Below are positions 8,950 through 19,020 of a DNA stretch of 62,836 bases, piece after piece. The stretch lies in the NCBI GenBank assembly GCA_947624995.1, contig CANQMS010000011.1:1-62836 (forward strand), written 5' to 3'. The translations under genes and the position numbers were made by a program. The DNA is from an uncultured Clostridia bacterium. Its GTDB lineage: Bacteria > Bacillota > Clostridia > Oscillospirales > CAG-272. How positions within the stretch are numbered: the stretch's first letter is position 1; each line of letters begins with the position of its first letter. The notes under the pieces are model-generated. The model saw only the letters and a program-made list of their open reading frames with translations, searched no databases and had not been told where the DNA came from.

Positions 8950-9817
8950 TGCGGAAAAATACGAATACACGGTCGACACGCCTGCGTCGGAGCTGACGAG
9001 CTTTCGGGTGGGCGGTCCCGTCTCTGTCGTCACATATCCGAGGGACAAGGGGGCGTTCTGCGCCCTTTTGCGCTTTTTGTCTGATAACGGCATAAAACAT
9101 ATCGTTTTAGGCTGCGGCTCAAACGTGCTCGCGCCGGATGAAGGATATGACGGAGTCTTCGTCCTCACCTCGAGGATTGCGGAGATTTTGATCGAGGACA
9201 ATATCATGACCGTCGGCTGCGGGCGCGGCGTGACCTCCTGTGCGTCTGCCGCGCAAAAGGCGGGACTTTCCGGGTTCGCGTTCGCATACGGGATCCCCGG
9301 CAGCGTCGGCGGCGCAATCTATATGAACGCGGGCGCATACGGCTCCGAAATAAAAGATATAATCGTTTCCGCCGAGTGCTTTGATCCCGCGACCGGCGGC
9401 GTTATTGAGCTATGCAAGGACGCGCTCTCGCTCGGATATCGGGATTCCGCCCTGCGCCGTAACGGGATGACGGTGCTCTCTGCCCGTTTCCGGCTCGCGC
9501 CCGGGGACCCGGAGGCGATAATGGCGGAGATGGCGGATTACATGTCGCGCCGCCGCGAAAAACAGCCGCTCGAATTTCCGAGCGCGGGCAGCGTTTTCAA
9601 GCGCGCGCCCGGGCACTTCACGGGAAAGCTGATCGAGGACGCCGGGCTAAAGGGCACGCGCGTCGGCGGGGCGGAGGTCTCGGAAAAGCACGCCGGATTC
9701 ATCGTCAACCGCGGCGGCGCCACAGCCCGGGACATAAAGGCGCTCATCGACCTTGTGTGCGAGCGCGTTTACGCGCTGTACGGCGTCCGCCTCGAACGGG
9801 AACTGATATATATATGA
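8915..9817 (+). CDS. murB: UDP-N-acetylenolpyruvoylglucosamine reductase
   Basis: MurB reduces UDP-GlcNAc-enolpyruvate to UDP-MurNAc in peptidoglycan precursor synthesis. The FAD-binding part shows SFRVGGPVSVV and GCGSNVL, then FAYGIPGSVGGAIYMNAG, YRDSALRR with the proton-donor serine region, and SAGSVFKRAPGHFTGKLIE. TTG at 8915 is chosen because GGAGG at 8904-8908 is six bases upstream and the first residues then fit the family; longer starts run far into the HAD gene. The stop overlaps whiA by ATGA. The usual neighbours rapZ and yvcK are absent between murB and whiA. Confidence 0.94.
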   Translation: MDKKHVLSFLNDAEKYEYTVDTPASELTSFRVGGPVSVVTYPRDKGAFCALLRFLSDNGIKHIVLGCGSNVLAPDEGYDGVFVLTSRIAEILIEDNIMTVGCGRGVTSCASAAQKAGLSGFAFAYGIPGSVGGAIYMNAGAYGSEIKDIIVSAECFDPATGGVIELCKDALSLGYRDSALRRNGMTVLSARFRLAPGDPEAIMAEMADYMSRRREKQPLEFPSAGSVFKRAPGHFTGKLIEDAGLKGTRVGGAEVSEKHAGFIVNRGGATARDIKALIDLVCERVYALYGVRLERELIYI

Positions 9818-10626
9818 GCGACGGTATCTCATACTCAAGGTCCGTAAAGCGCGAGATGATCGTACACACGCCGAAAAAGCAGTGCTGCCGGAAAAATATC
9901 CTCCGCGCGATGCGCGCCTCGGCGGACTGTTCCGCGCTCCGCGACCGCGACGCCGCGGAATATTATAATAAGCTCCTCTCCGAGGCGGGGGCAAAGCATA
10001 TTTTGATAGAGGACGCGCCGGATCTCGGCGACGTCAGGGCGCTTTCATGCGCCGGGTGCCGCCCGGCGATCTTGCGCGGGATATTCTTGGCCGTTGGCTC
10101 CGTTTCGGACCCGGCGAGCCGCGAGGCGAATCTTGACTTGTCGTTTCGGTCGGAGGCGCGCGCGGACGCGGCGGAGGCGTATCTTTTATCCGTCGGCTTC
10201 GGGTTCCGCCGCCGCGTGAGGCGGACGAGCCATGTGCTGTATCTGAAATCGGGTGAGGCGATCGGCGATTTTTTCGCAGAGGCGGGGATCAACCGCGTGC
10301 TTTTCGACGTTTCGAATTCCGGGCTGATCTCGGACGTTGCGAACTTCGCGAACAGGCGCTATAACGCCGACATATCGAACCTCAAGCGGTCGACGGACGC
10401 GTCCGAGCGCGCATGTGACGCGATACGGTATCTTGCTTCCGAGGACAAGCTCCACCTGCTCGATGAGGAGCTGCAAAAAACCGCGCAGCTCAGGCTCGAG
10501 TACCCGGAGCTTACGCTCTCTCAGCTTGCGTCCGTCTCGCCGACGGCGGTGAGCAAGCCGACACTCGCGAACAGGCTGCGGCGCATAATGTCGCTCGCGG
10601 AAGAATTGAAATCGAAAAACGGATAA
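9814..10626 (+). CDS. whiA: WhiA (DUF199) family DNA-binding protein
   Basis: WhiA combines a LAGLIDADG homing-endonuclease-like fold with a C-terminal helix-turn-helix and acts in cell division and chromosome biology in Firmicutes, or sporulation in actinobacteria. The N-terminal SRSVKREMIVH with a CCRKNILRAM segment, the central GIFLAVGSVSDP and FDVSNSGLISDVANFANRRYNADISNLKRS, and the C-terminal ELTLSQLASVSPTAVSKPTL helix pair fit well. At 270 aa it is somewhat shorter than usual. The start is fixed by ATGA overlap with murB. It is followed 55 bases later by dnaE. Confidence 0.93.
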   Translation: MSDGISYSRSVKREMIVHTPKKQCCRKNILRAMRASADCSALRDRDAAEYYNKLLSEAGAKHILIEDAPDLGDVRALSCAGCRPAILRGIFLAVGSVSDPASREANLDLSFRSEARADAAEAYLLSVGFGFRRRVRRTSHVLYLKSGEAIGDFFAEAGINRVLFDVSNSGLISDVANFANRRYNADISNLKRSTDASERACDAIRYLASEDKLHLLDEELQKTAQLRLEYPELTLSQLASVSPTAVSKPTLANRLRRIMSLAEELKSKNG

Positions 10627-10681
10627 ACCGCACGCTCGGTGACATAGAGAGCGGATGAAAAAATGAGGGGAGGGTAAAAAC

Positions 10682-13600
10682 GTGGCAGGATTCGTTCATC
10701 TTCATCTTCACAGCGAATACAGCCTGCTCGACGGCGCGTGCAGGATATCCGAAATACCGAAGCTCGCGCGCGAGATGGGGCACAGCGCCGTCGCCATCAC
10801 GGATCACGGGGCGATGTACGGCGTCATTGATTTTTACCTCGCCTGCGAACGCGAAGGCGTAAAACCGATCATAGGCTGCGAGGTATACGTCGCCCCCGGC
10901 TCTCGCTTTGACCGGGACGGCAGGACGTCCGGGCTTTCGCACCTTGTGCTGCTCTGCAAAAACGAGACGGGGTACAAAAACCTCATCCGCATGGTCTCGC
11001 TCTCATGGACGGAGGGCTTTTATTCAAAGCCGCGCGTCGACCGGGAGCTTCTGCAAAAATACAGCGGCGGACTCATTGCGCTGTCCGCGTGCCTTTCCGG
11101 CTCGATACCGAAGGCGATAATCGCGGGCGACTTTGAGGGCGCGCGGGCGGACGCGATGTTTTATGCGGAGACGTTCGGCAAAGAGAATTTTTATCTTGAG
11201 CTCCAGGACCACGGGATAGAGGAACAGCGGCAGGTCAACTCAGCCCTTATAAAGCTTGCCGCCGAAACGGGCATCGGTCTTGTCGCTACGAACGATGTCC
11301 ACTACGCCCGCCGCGAGGACGCGGAAACGCAGGCGGTCCTCATGTGCGTCGGGATGAACACCGTCATAACGGACGGCAGACCGCTCGGCTTTGAGGAGGA
11401 CGAGTTTTATTATAAATCGACGGACGAGATGCGTCGCCTGTTCGGGAATATAGACGGCGGCTCGCCGATATCGAACACGGAGAAGATCGCGGACATGTGC
11501 GACCTTCACTTCACCTTTGATAAAATATATATGCCGCGCTATCCGTTCACAGATGGCGTCGACCCGACGGAATACCTGATAAACAAGGCGGAGGCGGGCT
11601 TTTCAGATCGCATATCGCGCGGGCATATCACATTTGACGAAAAATATTCGGAGGCGGACTACCGCGAGCGGATAAAGTACGAGCTTTCCGTCATCACCGG
11701 GATGGGCTACAGCGAATATTATCTCGTCGTTTCTGACTTTATCGGATATGCGAAGTCGCAGGGGATCCCGGTCGGACCCGGGCGCGGCAGCGGCGCCGGG
11801 AGCCTCATAGCGTATCTTATAGGCATCACGGATATCGACCCTATACGGTACGGGCTCCTGTTCGAGCGGTTCTTAAACCCCGAGCGCGTAAGTCTGCCGG
11901 ACTTTGACGTCGATTTCAGCTATGAGCGGCGAGGCGAGGTCATAGATTACGTTCGCGGGAAGTACGGAGAAGAGCATGTCGCGCAGATAATCACGTTCGG
12001 CACGATGGCGGCGCGCGCCGCCGTGCGCGACGTCGGGCGCGCGCTCGGAATGTCGTACGCCGACACGGACGCCGTCGCTAAATTGATCCCGCGCGACCCG
12101 AAGATCACGCTCGATGAGGCGATCAAGGGGGAAGAGCTTTCCGAGCTGTATACGTCCTCTGCGAAGGTGCGCCGTCTGCTCGATCTTTCGCGCGCGGTCG
12201 AAGGTATGCCGCGGCACGCCTCAACACACGCGGCAGGCGTCGTTATCACGAGCGAGCCGCTTTCGGATATCGTGCCGCTCGCCAAAAACGGCGGCACGGT
12301 CGTGACGCAGTTCGAGATGAACACGGTCGCAAAGGTCGGGCTCGTCAAATTCGACTTTCTTGCGCTGCGTTATATAGCGATCATAGAAAACACGGTCTCC
12401 CGTATACGCGGTCGCGAGCCGGGTTTTGATATCAGCCTGATCCCGAAGGACGACAGGGAGACGATGGCGATGATAAGCGCCGGGGACACTAACGGCGTTT
12501 TCCAGCTTGAGAGCCCCGGGATGAAGCGGATGCTGACGCGCCTTCTGCCCGAGAACCTGACGGACACGATAGCGGCGATATCGCTTTACCGTCCGGGACC
12601 GATGGAGAGCATCCCGGAATATATCGCCGTCAAGAACGGGGAGGCGGAGCCGAAGTACAAATCCCCGGAGATGAAAGAGATCCTGCGCGACACATACGGC
12701 TGCATAGTCTATCAGGAGCAGGTCATGCAGATATTCCGCGCGCTCGCCGGGTATTCGTATGCCCGCGCCGACCTTGTCCGCCGCGCGATGTCAAAGAAAA
12801 AGGCGGAGGCGCTCGAGGCGGAGCGCGGAGACTTCATTGCCGGAGCCGAGCGCCACGGCATGACGGCGGACGAGGCGAACGAACTGTTCGACAGGATGGC
12901 GGCGTTCTCGAATTATGCGTACAACAAGAGCCACGCGACCGCCTACGCGGTCATAACTTACGAGACGGCGTATCTGAAGCGCCACTACAAAAAGGAATAT
13001 TTCGCATCTCTGCTTGATTCCGTCCTCGGCTACGAGGCGAAGACGGCGGAGTACATCGCCGAGTGCGAGAGGGATGGAATTGCTGTTCTCCCGCCGGATA
13101 TAAACGAAAGCCTCGCAGACTACACCGTCGGCGACTACGGGATCAGGTACGGTCTCGCGGCGCTCAAGGGGCTGGGGCGGCAGTTCATCGACGAGATCGC
13201 GGAAGAGCGCGGAAAGTGCGGGAGGTTTTCCTCGTTTTACGATTTCGCGCGGCGTATGAGCGAATACGACCTGAACCGCAGGCAGGTCGAGGCGCTCGTC
13301 AAGAGCGGCGCGTTCGACAGGCTCGGGACGAGGCGCAGCCAGCTCCTTGCGGTCTATGACCTGATCCTTGACGATCTGCACGAAAAGCGGCGCCGCGGCG
13401 TTTCGGGGCAGATGGATATGTTTTCCGCCGCCGCGGACGAAGGTGACGGCAGCGGCGGTGACGGCAATGACGGCGGGATCGCGGCTGAGGAATACGATTA
13501 TCCCGACATCCCGGAGCTGCCGCGCTCGCGGCTGCTCGAACTCGAAAAGGAGGTCTCCGGCATGTATTTTTCCGGTCATATTCTCGACGACTACGAGGAC

Positions 13601-14320
13601 GCGTGCCGCGCCGTCGCGCACACGAATATAGGCGAGATCGTATCGTCGGCAGTCATTGACGGTGACGGCGGCGCGGATGAGTCGGAGGAGAGCGGGGATG
13701 CGGGTGTGCCCGCGGGCGCGTCATTCTCGGACCGCGACCGCGTGACCGTCGTCGGCATCGTCACGGGGCGCACGGTCAAGGAGACGAAGCGCGGGGACCG
13801 CATGATGTTCGCGACGATGCAGGATAAAACGGGAGAATTCGAGGTCGTCGTCTTCCCGAAGATGCTCGCGCGGTATGAAAAAATGCTCGGATCTGGCGAG
13901 CCTGTCTGCGCGTCCGGCGAGCTTTCGGTCGAAGAGGGAAAAGCTCCGAAGCTGCTGCTCGGCGAGCTCTCTTTGCTGACGGAAGCAGCGTCCGGGGGCG
14001 CGGATGCCGGCAGAATGAAGAACCGCCCCGCCGCCGAAGTGCGCGAGGGGCGCGAAGGAAGTCGGGCGGAAAAGACTGCGGATAGAGCCGCGGCTGCGCC
14101 CGGGCGGATATACATCCGCGTGCCCGGCAGGGATTCGGAGGAGTGCCGCCGCGCGGCGGCGCTCGTTGAGATATTCTGCGGCGCCGTTCCCGTATTCATA
14201 TACGACAGCAAAACGGGTGTGTACGAGCGCTTTGCGCGGACCGGGGCAGACGGCGCGTCCGCAAGGCTGATGCGGGAGCTCCGGACCCTGCTCGGGGACG
14301 AAAACGTTGTTTTACGTTAG
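10682..14320 (+). CDS. dnaE: DNA polymerase III subunit alpha (DnaE)
   Basis: This is the 1212-aa replicative polymerase of the DnaE1 type. The N-terminal PHP domain begins at FVHLHLHSEYSLLDGACR and has VAITDHGAMYGV. The C-family palm shows GPGRGSGAGSLIAYL and the catalytic PDFDVDF. The helix-hairpin-helix (AALKGLGRQFIDEIAEERG) and an OB-fold (RVTVVGIVTGRTVKET) follow. Two acidic low-complexity stretches, near residues 920-940 and 1000-1020, and a polar stretch near residue 1115 lengthen it. Start GTG at 10682 follows a GGGAGGG. No proofreading exonuclease domain is visible, as expected for DnaE. Confidence 0.97.
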   Translation: MAGFVHLHLHSEYSLLDGACRISEIPKLAREMGHSAVAITDHGAMYGVIDFYLACEREGVKPIIGCEVYVAPGSRFDRDGRTSGLSHLVLLCKNETGYKNLIRMVSLSWTEGFYSKPRVDRELLQKYSGGLIALSACLSGSIPKAIIAGDFEGARADAMFYAETFGKENFYLELQDHGIEEQRQVNSALIKLAAETGIGLVATNDVHYARREDAETQAVLMCVGMNTVITDGRPLGFEEDEFYYKSTDEMRRLFGNIDGGSPISNTEKIADMCDLHFTFDKIYMPRYPFTDGVDPTEYLINKAEAGFSDRISRGHITFDEKYSEADYRERIKYELSVITGMGYSEYYLVVSDFIGYAKSQGIPVGPGRGSGAGSLIAYLIGITDIDPIRYGLLFERFLNPERVSLPDFDVDFSYERRGEVIDYVRGKYGEEHVAQIITFGTMAARAAVRDVGRALGMSYADTDAVAKLIPRDPKITLDEAIKGEELSELYTSSAKVRRLLDLSRAVEGMPRHASTHAAGVVITSEPLSDIVPLAKNGGTVVTQFEMNTVAKVGLVKFDFLALRYIAIIENTVSRIRGREPGFDISLIPKDDRETMAMISAGDTNGVFQLESPGMKRMLTRLLPENLTDTIAAISLYRPGPMESIPEYIAVKNGEAEPKYKSPEMKEILRDTYGCIVYQEQVMQIFRALAGYSYARADLVRRAMSKKKAEALEAERGDFIAGAERHGMTADEANELFDRMAAFSNYAYNKSHATAYAVITYETAYLKRHYKKEYFASLLDSVLGYEAKTAEYIAECERDGIAVLPPDINESLADYTVGDYGIRYGLAALKGLGRQFIDEIAEERGKCGRFSSFYDFARRMSEYDLNRRQVEALVKSGAFDRLGTRRSQLLAVYDLILDDLHEKRRRGVSGQMDMFSAAADEGDGSGGDGNDGGIAAEEYDYPDIPELPRSRLLELEKEVSGMYFSGHILDDYEDACRAVAHTNIGEIVSSAVIDGDGGADESEESGDAGVPAGASFSDRDRVTVVGIVTGRTVKETKRGDRMMFATMQDKTGEFEVVVFPKMLARYEKMLGSGEPVCASGELSVEEGKAPKLLLGELSLLTEAASGGADAGRMKNRPAAEVREGREGSRAEKTADRAAAAPGRIYIRVPGRDSEECRRAAALVEIFCGAVPVFIYDSKTGVYERFARTGADGASARLMRELRTLLGDENVVLR

Positions 14321-14518
14321 CTTTATCCGGGGTTAAAGACCGCGCACGGGAACACGGGGAAGACGCTTTTTCCCGCTCACGGCTCGCTTTGTGACAGGAT
14401 TTGAAGCGATTTTTTCTCAAAGCAGCGAAAAATATCCGTGTTTATTCACAGTTTGTTCATAACACGGGTGTATAATATACCGGTAAAGCGGTTAATTTCA
14501 TTTGACGGTGGTGACAGT

Positions 14519-17320
14519 ATGACGAACGGCGGCAAAATAAAAACGCTTGTAGCGAACCTTAAAGATAGGTTCACCGCATATATTGAGAAGGCGTACGGCA
14601 GCGTTGACCTCGGCGAGGAGTTTGCCTCCGCGATGCGCATAATAGGCAGGGTGGTCTATTCCGCGCTCGCGATAGTGCTCGATATCGTTATAACGCTGCT
14701 TCTGGTATGCGCTATAACAGGGATAATCGTCGTTGCTGCCTTTGCCGTTTATGTCAACAACTATATAGACCCGACGTTCGACACGGACCTGATCATAACG
14801 GATTCCGAGCAGACCTCTCAGCTCTGGTACATGGATTACTCGGACCGCGAGCACAGGATAGGCGAGCCGGTCGAGGTCGACGATCAGGTGCTCGTAGGCT
14901 CGGAATACAGCCTCTGGGCGAGATACGACGAGCTCCCGGAGGACCTTATAGATGCGGTCATTGCGATAGAGGACCAGCGTTTCAGGAGCCATCATGGCGT
15001 TGACTGGTTCCGCACCATTGCCGCCGCGGCAAACCAGGTCCTGCACCTGAAGTCGACGTTCGGCGGCTCCACTATAACGCAGCAGGTCGTGAAAAACACG
15101 ACGCATGACGATGACTTCACGATACAGCGAAAGGTGCAGGAGATCCTGCGCGCACTGAACCTCGAGAGCAAATACAGCAAAGAGCAGATAATCACGATGT
15201 ACCTTAACATCATCTCGCTCTCGCAGAACTGCACCGGGGTGCAGAGCGCGGCACACACGTATTTCAGCAAGGACGTCAAGGATCTCACGCTGATAGAATG
15301 TGCGGCGCTCGCCGCGATACCGAAGTCCCCGTACAAGTACGATCCGCTGCGCCATCCCGACAACAATACGGACCGCAGGCGCGACGTGCTCGACAAGATG
15401 CTCGAGCTCGGTTTCATCACGCGCGAGGAATACGACGAGGCGTATTATGCCGATCTTGAGCTGAATATTTCGCGCTCGTCCGGCATGCAGGGAGTCACGT
15501 CATGGTATACGGACGCCGTGATAGAGGACGTCATAAACGACTATGTCGAGAAATACGGAGTTTCGCGCGAGCTCGCGAGCCTGAAAATATATACGGGCGG
15601 CTGGAACATTTACAGCGTCATGGACCCCGATATGCAGGAAACGATCGAGCGCATATATCTTGACGACCAGTATTTCCCGGCGTCCGATACGGGCATAAAG
15701 CCGCAGTCTGCTGCGGTCATAATCGACCCGACGACGGGCGATCTTCTCGCGATCGCGGGAGGCAGGGGCGAGAAGACGGAGAGCCGCGGGCTCAACCGCG
15801 CAACACAGGCAAAGCGACCGTGCGGCTCGGTCATAAAGCCGCTGTCCGTTTACGGTCCCCTGATCGACTCGGGGCAGCTCACGTGGGGCTCGGTATTTGA
15901 CGACGTCCCCGTCAACTTCGGCAATTATGACGATCCGAAGGATGCGCGCCCGTACCCCATGAACGCGCCGAACGTATATGACGGGCTGACGACCGTATAT
16001 GACGCGCTGCGCGTCTCGAAAAATACGTGCGCCGTGCGCGGACTGCAAATGCTTGGGCTCGAAAATTCGTATGCGTTCCTGCACGACCGCTGCCACATGG
16101 AATCGGTCATAGACAAATACGAGACGGAGTCGGGAGAAGTGAAGACCGACATACTGATAGCGCCTCTCGCGCTCGGTCAGTTCACGTACGGGATCACCGT
16201 CCGCGAGATCACGGCGGCATACCAGATCTTCGCAAACAAGGGACTTTACAACTATACAAGGACTTATATTAAGGTCACGGATCAGGACGGAAACGTCATC
16301 CTTTCGACCGAGGACAAGCCGAGCGAGGTCGTTATCTCCGAGCAGACGGCAACGATCATGACAAAGCTGCTCGAGGGCGTTGTCGACGGCGGTACGGCTG
16401 CCGGGCTCCCGCTCTCGTACACGATGGATGTCGCCGCTAAAACAGGTACGACGAGCGCCGACTATGACCGCTACTTCATCGGCTACACTCCGTATTACCT
16501 CTGCGGCGTGTGGTTCGGGTACGATCTGAACCAGACCCTGTCGGGCTACTGGACGAACCCCGCCATGACGATATGGAATTCGATCATGACCGAGGTACAC
16601 TCCGATATAATCGCCGATGTAAATTCCGGAAAGACGACGATGCGCCGGTTCGAGGACGCGTCCGGCGTCGTTCAGGCGACGTTCTGCCGCGACTCGGGCA
16701 AGCTCATGACCGAGGCGTGCAAGAAGGACCCGCGCGGCAGCCGCGCGATGACGGGATATTTCACCGTCGATACGGTGCCGACCGAGACGTGCGACGTGCA
16801 TGTCCTTGTGAACTACGACAAGACGACGGGCGGCGTTGCAAGCCAGTATTGCAGCGAGGACGACATCACGCAGTACGGGCTCATAAAGGTCGAGAACCGC
16901 AGCTTCCCGATTGAGGTCTACGTCACGGACGCTCAGTACGTCTACCGCGAGCTTCCGAAAAACATCAAGCCTGCGGGCTGGAGCGGAGACCCGTTCTTCG
17001 TAAATATGCTGCGGAAAGACGAGTTCTGCGGAAGATCGTGGGTGACGACGCCGTTCAATCACTTCTGCTACCAACACTATAACTACGATAAATCGACGGG
17101 AATAGACACGTCTCACTTCGACGAAGGGAAGGAGCCCGAGCCGCCGGTTACGGAACCGCCGGACACCGAGCCGCCGGACACCGAACCGCCGGATACGGAG
17201 CCTCCGGAAACGGAGCAGGGCGACGAGCCGCAGGGAAACAGAAACGGCATGACGCCGCCGAGAAGAGAAGAAGTGAGCGAGGCGGCGAACGCCCGGACAT
17301 CGGAATCAATGCGAATGTGA
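14519..17320 (+). CDS. Class A penicillin-binding protein (transglycosylase/transpeptidase)
   Basis: This bifunctional peptidoglycan synthase is anchored by one N-terminal membrane helix (around residues 50-80, rich in Val/Ile/Leu). The GT51 glycosyltransferase domain has AIEDQRFRSHHGVDW and GGSTITQQVVKNT. The transpeptidase domain has the active-site SVIK (KRPCGSVIKPLSVYG), SKN (RVSKNTCAVRG) and KTGT (VAAKTGTTSADYDRYF) motifs. The C-terminus ends in a Pro-rich tract of PPDTE repeats (bases 17140-17220) likely spanning the wall. ATG at 14519 is preferred over an ATG 27 codons upstream, which would extend the cytoplasmic end through the promoter-like TATAAT at 14471. Confidence 0.95.
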   Translation: MTNGGKIKTLVANLKDRFTAYIEKAYGSVDLGEEFASAMRIIGRVVYSALAIVLDIVITLLLVCAITGIIVVAAFAVYVNNYIDPTFDTDLIITDSEQTSQLWYMDYSDREHRIGEPVEVDDQVLVGSEYSLWARYDELPEDLIDAVIAIEDQRFRSHHGVDWFRTIAAAANQVLHLKSTFGGSTITQQVVKNTTHDDDFTIQRKVQEILRALNLESKYSKEQIITMYLNIISLSQNCTGVQSAAHTYFSKDVKDLTLIECAALAAIPKSPYKYDPLRHPDNNTDRRRDVLDKMLELGFITREEYDEAYYADLELNISRSSGMQGVTSWYTDAVIEDVINDYVEKYGVSRELASLKIYTGGWNIYSVMDPDMQETIERIYLDDQYFPASDTGIKPQSAAVIIDPTTGDLLAIAGGRGEKTESRGLNRATQAKRPCGSVIKPLSVYGPLIDSGQLTWGSVFDDVPVNFGNYDDPKDARPYPMNAPNVYDGLTTVYDALRVSKNTCAVRGLQMLGLENSYAFLHDRCHMESVIDKYETESGEVKTDILIAPLALGQFTYGITVREITAAYQIFANKGLYNYTRTYIKVTDQDGNVILSTEDKPSEVVISEQTATIMTKLLEGVVDGGTAAGLPLSYTMDVAAKTGTTSADYDRYFIGYTPYYLCGVWFGYDLNQTLSGYWTNPAMTIWNSIMTEVHSDIIADVNSGKTTMRRFEDASGVVQATFCRDSGKLMTEACKKDPRGSRAMTGYFTVDTVPTETCDVHVLVNYDKTTGGVASQYCSEDDITQYGLIKVENRSFPIEVYVTDAQYVYRELPKNIKPAGWSGDPFFVNMLRKDEFCGRSWVTTPFNHFCYQHYNYDKSTGIDTSHFDEGKEPEPPVTEPPDTEPPDTEPPDTEPPETEQGDEPQGNRNGMTPPRREEVSEAANARTSESMRM

Positions 17321-17393
17321 GATCCTATAATATAAAAAGAGGCACGAAAAATGATTTTTTGTGCAAACTTTACGTCTTTTTTCGGAAAAGCAG

Positions 17394-17422
17394 TTGACAA
17401 GACGTGCATTTTGTACTATACT
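17394..17422 (+). promoter_or_regulatory. Sigma-A promoter for the DUF4430-like lipoprotein
   Basis: A near-consensus TTGACA at 17394-17399 and TATACT at 17417-17422 are separated by exactly 17 bp. An AGGAGG-type ribosome site follows just before the ATG at 17470. Confidence 0.85.
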
Positions 17423-17469
17423 GAAGCTGTACAGGAATTACCAATAAGCCATATGGAGGATTTTAGGGT

Positions 17470-18006
17470 ATGAAAAAGCGTATCGCAAGGATACTTGCTT
17501 CAGTCCTCGCGGTGGTCATGCTTGCCGCTGCGATGTGCGGGTGCAGCAAGTCGATGAAGGTCAAGGTGAGCGTCAAGCTCGGGCAGGATTACATTGACTA
17601 CAAGTACGCGGAAGCGAAGAGAGACGGAAACGATGACTTTATCATTCCGCAGAACGAGCGTACGATCCTCAACGATATCGAACTCAGGATCAATTACGAT
17701 GACGATGATCCTGTGACGGTGCTCCGCGCCCTGCGTGAGGTCTGCGCAAACACCTCGATCGACTTCAAGATGAACGCGTCCGGTCAGTCCATCGAGACGA
17801 TAGGAAACTATTCGTCGTTCCTCTACACGCCGGATAGCAAAAAGCCGATCGAAGGCTTTGACGAGACGCTCAGCTTCTTCTGGGCATTTACAGTCAACGG
17901 CAAGGAGCCGGAGGAAGGGCGCGTAAATAATTATGAACTCAAGGACGGCGACGTTCTCGTGTTCACGCTCAGCGCTCAGGGCATAGAAGAAGAAGCGACC
18001 GAATAA
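17470..18006 (+). CDS. Probable lipoprotein with a C-terminal DUF4430-like domain
   Basis: The 178-aa protein begins with KKRIAR and a hydrophobic signal ending in a Cys-containing box (AMCGC, Cys about 25), so it is probably lipid-anchored outside the cell. The C-terminal segment WAFTVNGKEPEEGRVNNYEL followed by KDGDVLVFTL resembles the small DUF4430/ubiquitin-like domain found in cobalamin-binding and surface proteins. No catalytic motif is visible. It has its own strong promoter and a GGAGG site, and a hairpin terminator at 18032-18057. The surface location is well supported; the role is unknown. Confidence 0.7.
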   Translation: MKKRIARILASVLAVVMLAAAMCGCSKSMKVKVSVKLGQDYIDYKYAEAKRDGNDDFIIPQNERTILNDIELRINYDDDDPVTVLRALREVCANTSIDFKMNASGQSIETIGNYSSFLYTPDSKKPIEGFDETLSFFWAFTVNGKEPEEGRVNNYELKDGDVLVFTLSAQGIEEEATE

Positions 18007-18031
18007 AGATTCTCAAAGAGCACGGAAAAGT

Positions 18032-18064
18032 ATCGGGCGGATCTTGATCCGCCCGATCTTCTGT
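18032..18064 (+). terminator. Rho-independent terminator
   Basis: A perfect 12-bp inverted repeat (ATCGGGCGGATC, 18032-18043, with its complement at 18046-18057) has a 2-base loop. It is followed by a T-rich run that merges into the next promoter. Confidence 0.8.
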
Positions 18065-18093
18065 TTGACAAAGCGGCGCGTCCGTGGTATACT
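18065..18093 (+). promoter_or_regulatory. Sigma-A promoter for the 292-aa membrane-anchored protein
   Basis: TTGACA at 18065-18070 and TATACT at 18088-18093 have 17-bp spacing, directly after the preceding terminator. Confidence 0.85.
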
Positions 18094-18120
18094 TCATATA
18101 AAAAACAAAGGAACGGAAAA

Positions 18121-18999
18121 ATGAAAAGACAAGGCAGGCGTGATATGCAGTCGTTTCTGCCGCTGCTGACGGTGATAGGAACGTTCATTGCCGTGGGGAT
18201 AATTCTGTTTTCCATAATGGAAAAAAAGGATTCGGCGCCGACGGGCGGCGGGACGGATGCCGTTCCCGGCGTGCAGACGAACGCTGCTGTTCCGACGGAG
18301 CCCGAGAGCGACAGCGCAGCCCCCGGACCGGATGCGACCGCGACAGCTCCCGTGACGGAGTCCGAATCGGAAACCGAACCGGAGCCCGAGCCTCCGAAGC
18401 AGACTGTGCCGATCGGCATATATACGGAGACGAACAACAACTGCAAGCGCGTCGACAGTTTCAACGGATATTTCCCCTCGTCCGACGACGACGCGAAGTG
18501 GGTCGTCGATACATGGACTTACAGCGATCACTCGAATCTTATATGCGACCTGACGCAGTTTGCGATATTTACCTCGGATGAAGAGGAGATCAACGTCACG
18601 AGCTGGGACGAGACGTGGGTAGACAGGTGGAAGGCGTGCGGGCTCGACGACACGTATAAGATCGGATTCGAGTTTTTGATCGTGACAAAAGACGGGGAGA
18701 GCCGCCGCTTTACGGTGCTTTCGCCGTCGGACACGTTCAAGGAGGAGGAATTCTTCGAGCTTTATATGTATGACAGCGTCGCGCATGCTCACGACTCGTG
18801 GTACTATCACATAACCGAAGAGACGAACTACGCGGACACGAAAAACATCCTCATAAAGATCACTTTGAGGCGCGGGTGCTACGATATAGATCATATCGAG
18901 ATGACGGCGTTTGTGTACAACAGCACAGACGAGTTTGACGCAGACGGGTTCTATACCGGCGCCAACCGCGCAACGGTAATGATCGGAAGGGAACAGTAA
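18121..18999 (+). CDS. Hypothetical membrane-anchored extracellular protein
   Basis: I do not recognise the family. The 292-aa chain has a short basic N-terminus (KRQGRR), one membrane helix (about residues 11-32), then a Pro/Glu/Thr-rich linker to about residue 95 and a globular acidic domain of about 190 residues with many aromatic residues. This is the architecture of a tethered extracellular sensor or binding protein. It has a private promoter, and a bidirectional terminator follows, so it is a single-gene unit between the lipoprotein gene and convergent clpX. Confidence 0.6.
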   Translation: MKRQGRRDMQSFLPLLTVIGTFIAVGIILFSIMEKKDSAPTGGGTDAVPGVQTNAAVPTEPESDSAAPGPDATATAPVTESESETEPEPEPPKQTVPIGIYTETNNNCKRVDSFNGYFPSSDDDAKWVVDTWTYSDHSNLICDLTQFAIFTSDEEEINVTSWDETWVDRWKACGLDDTYKIGFEFLIVTKDGESRRFTVLSPSDTFKEEEFFELYMYDSVAHAHDSWYYHITEETNYADTKNILIKITLRRGCYDIDHIEMTAFVYNSTDEFDADGFYTGANRATVMIGREQ

Positions 19000-19020
19000 A
19001 TAAGGCGTATATATAACCGC

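Noticed and set aside
15500-17116. Very long antisense frame (538 codons) opposite the PBP gene
   Set aside because: A high-GC shadow frame. The plus strand carries a complete PBP with all catalytic motifs.
17140-17220. PPDTE repeats of the PBP as a possible CRISPR or mobile repeat
   Set aside because: In-frame protein repeat with no spacers; typical Pro-rich wall tail.
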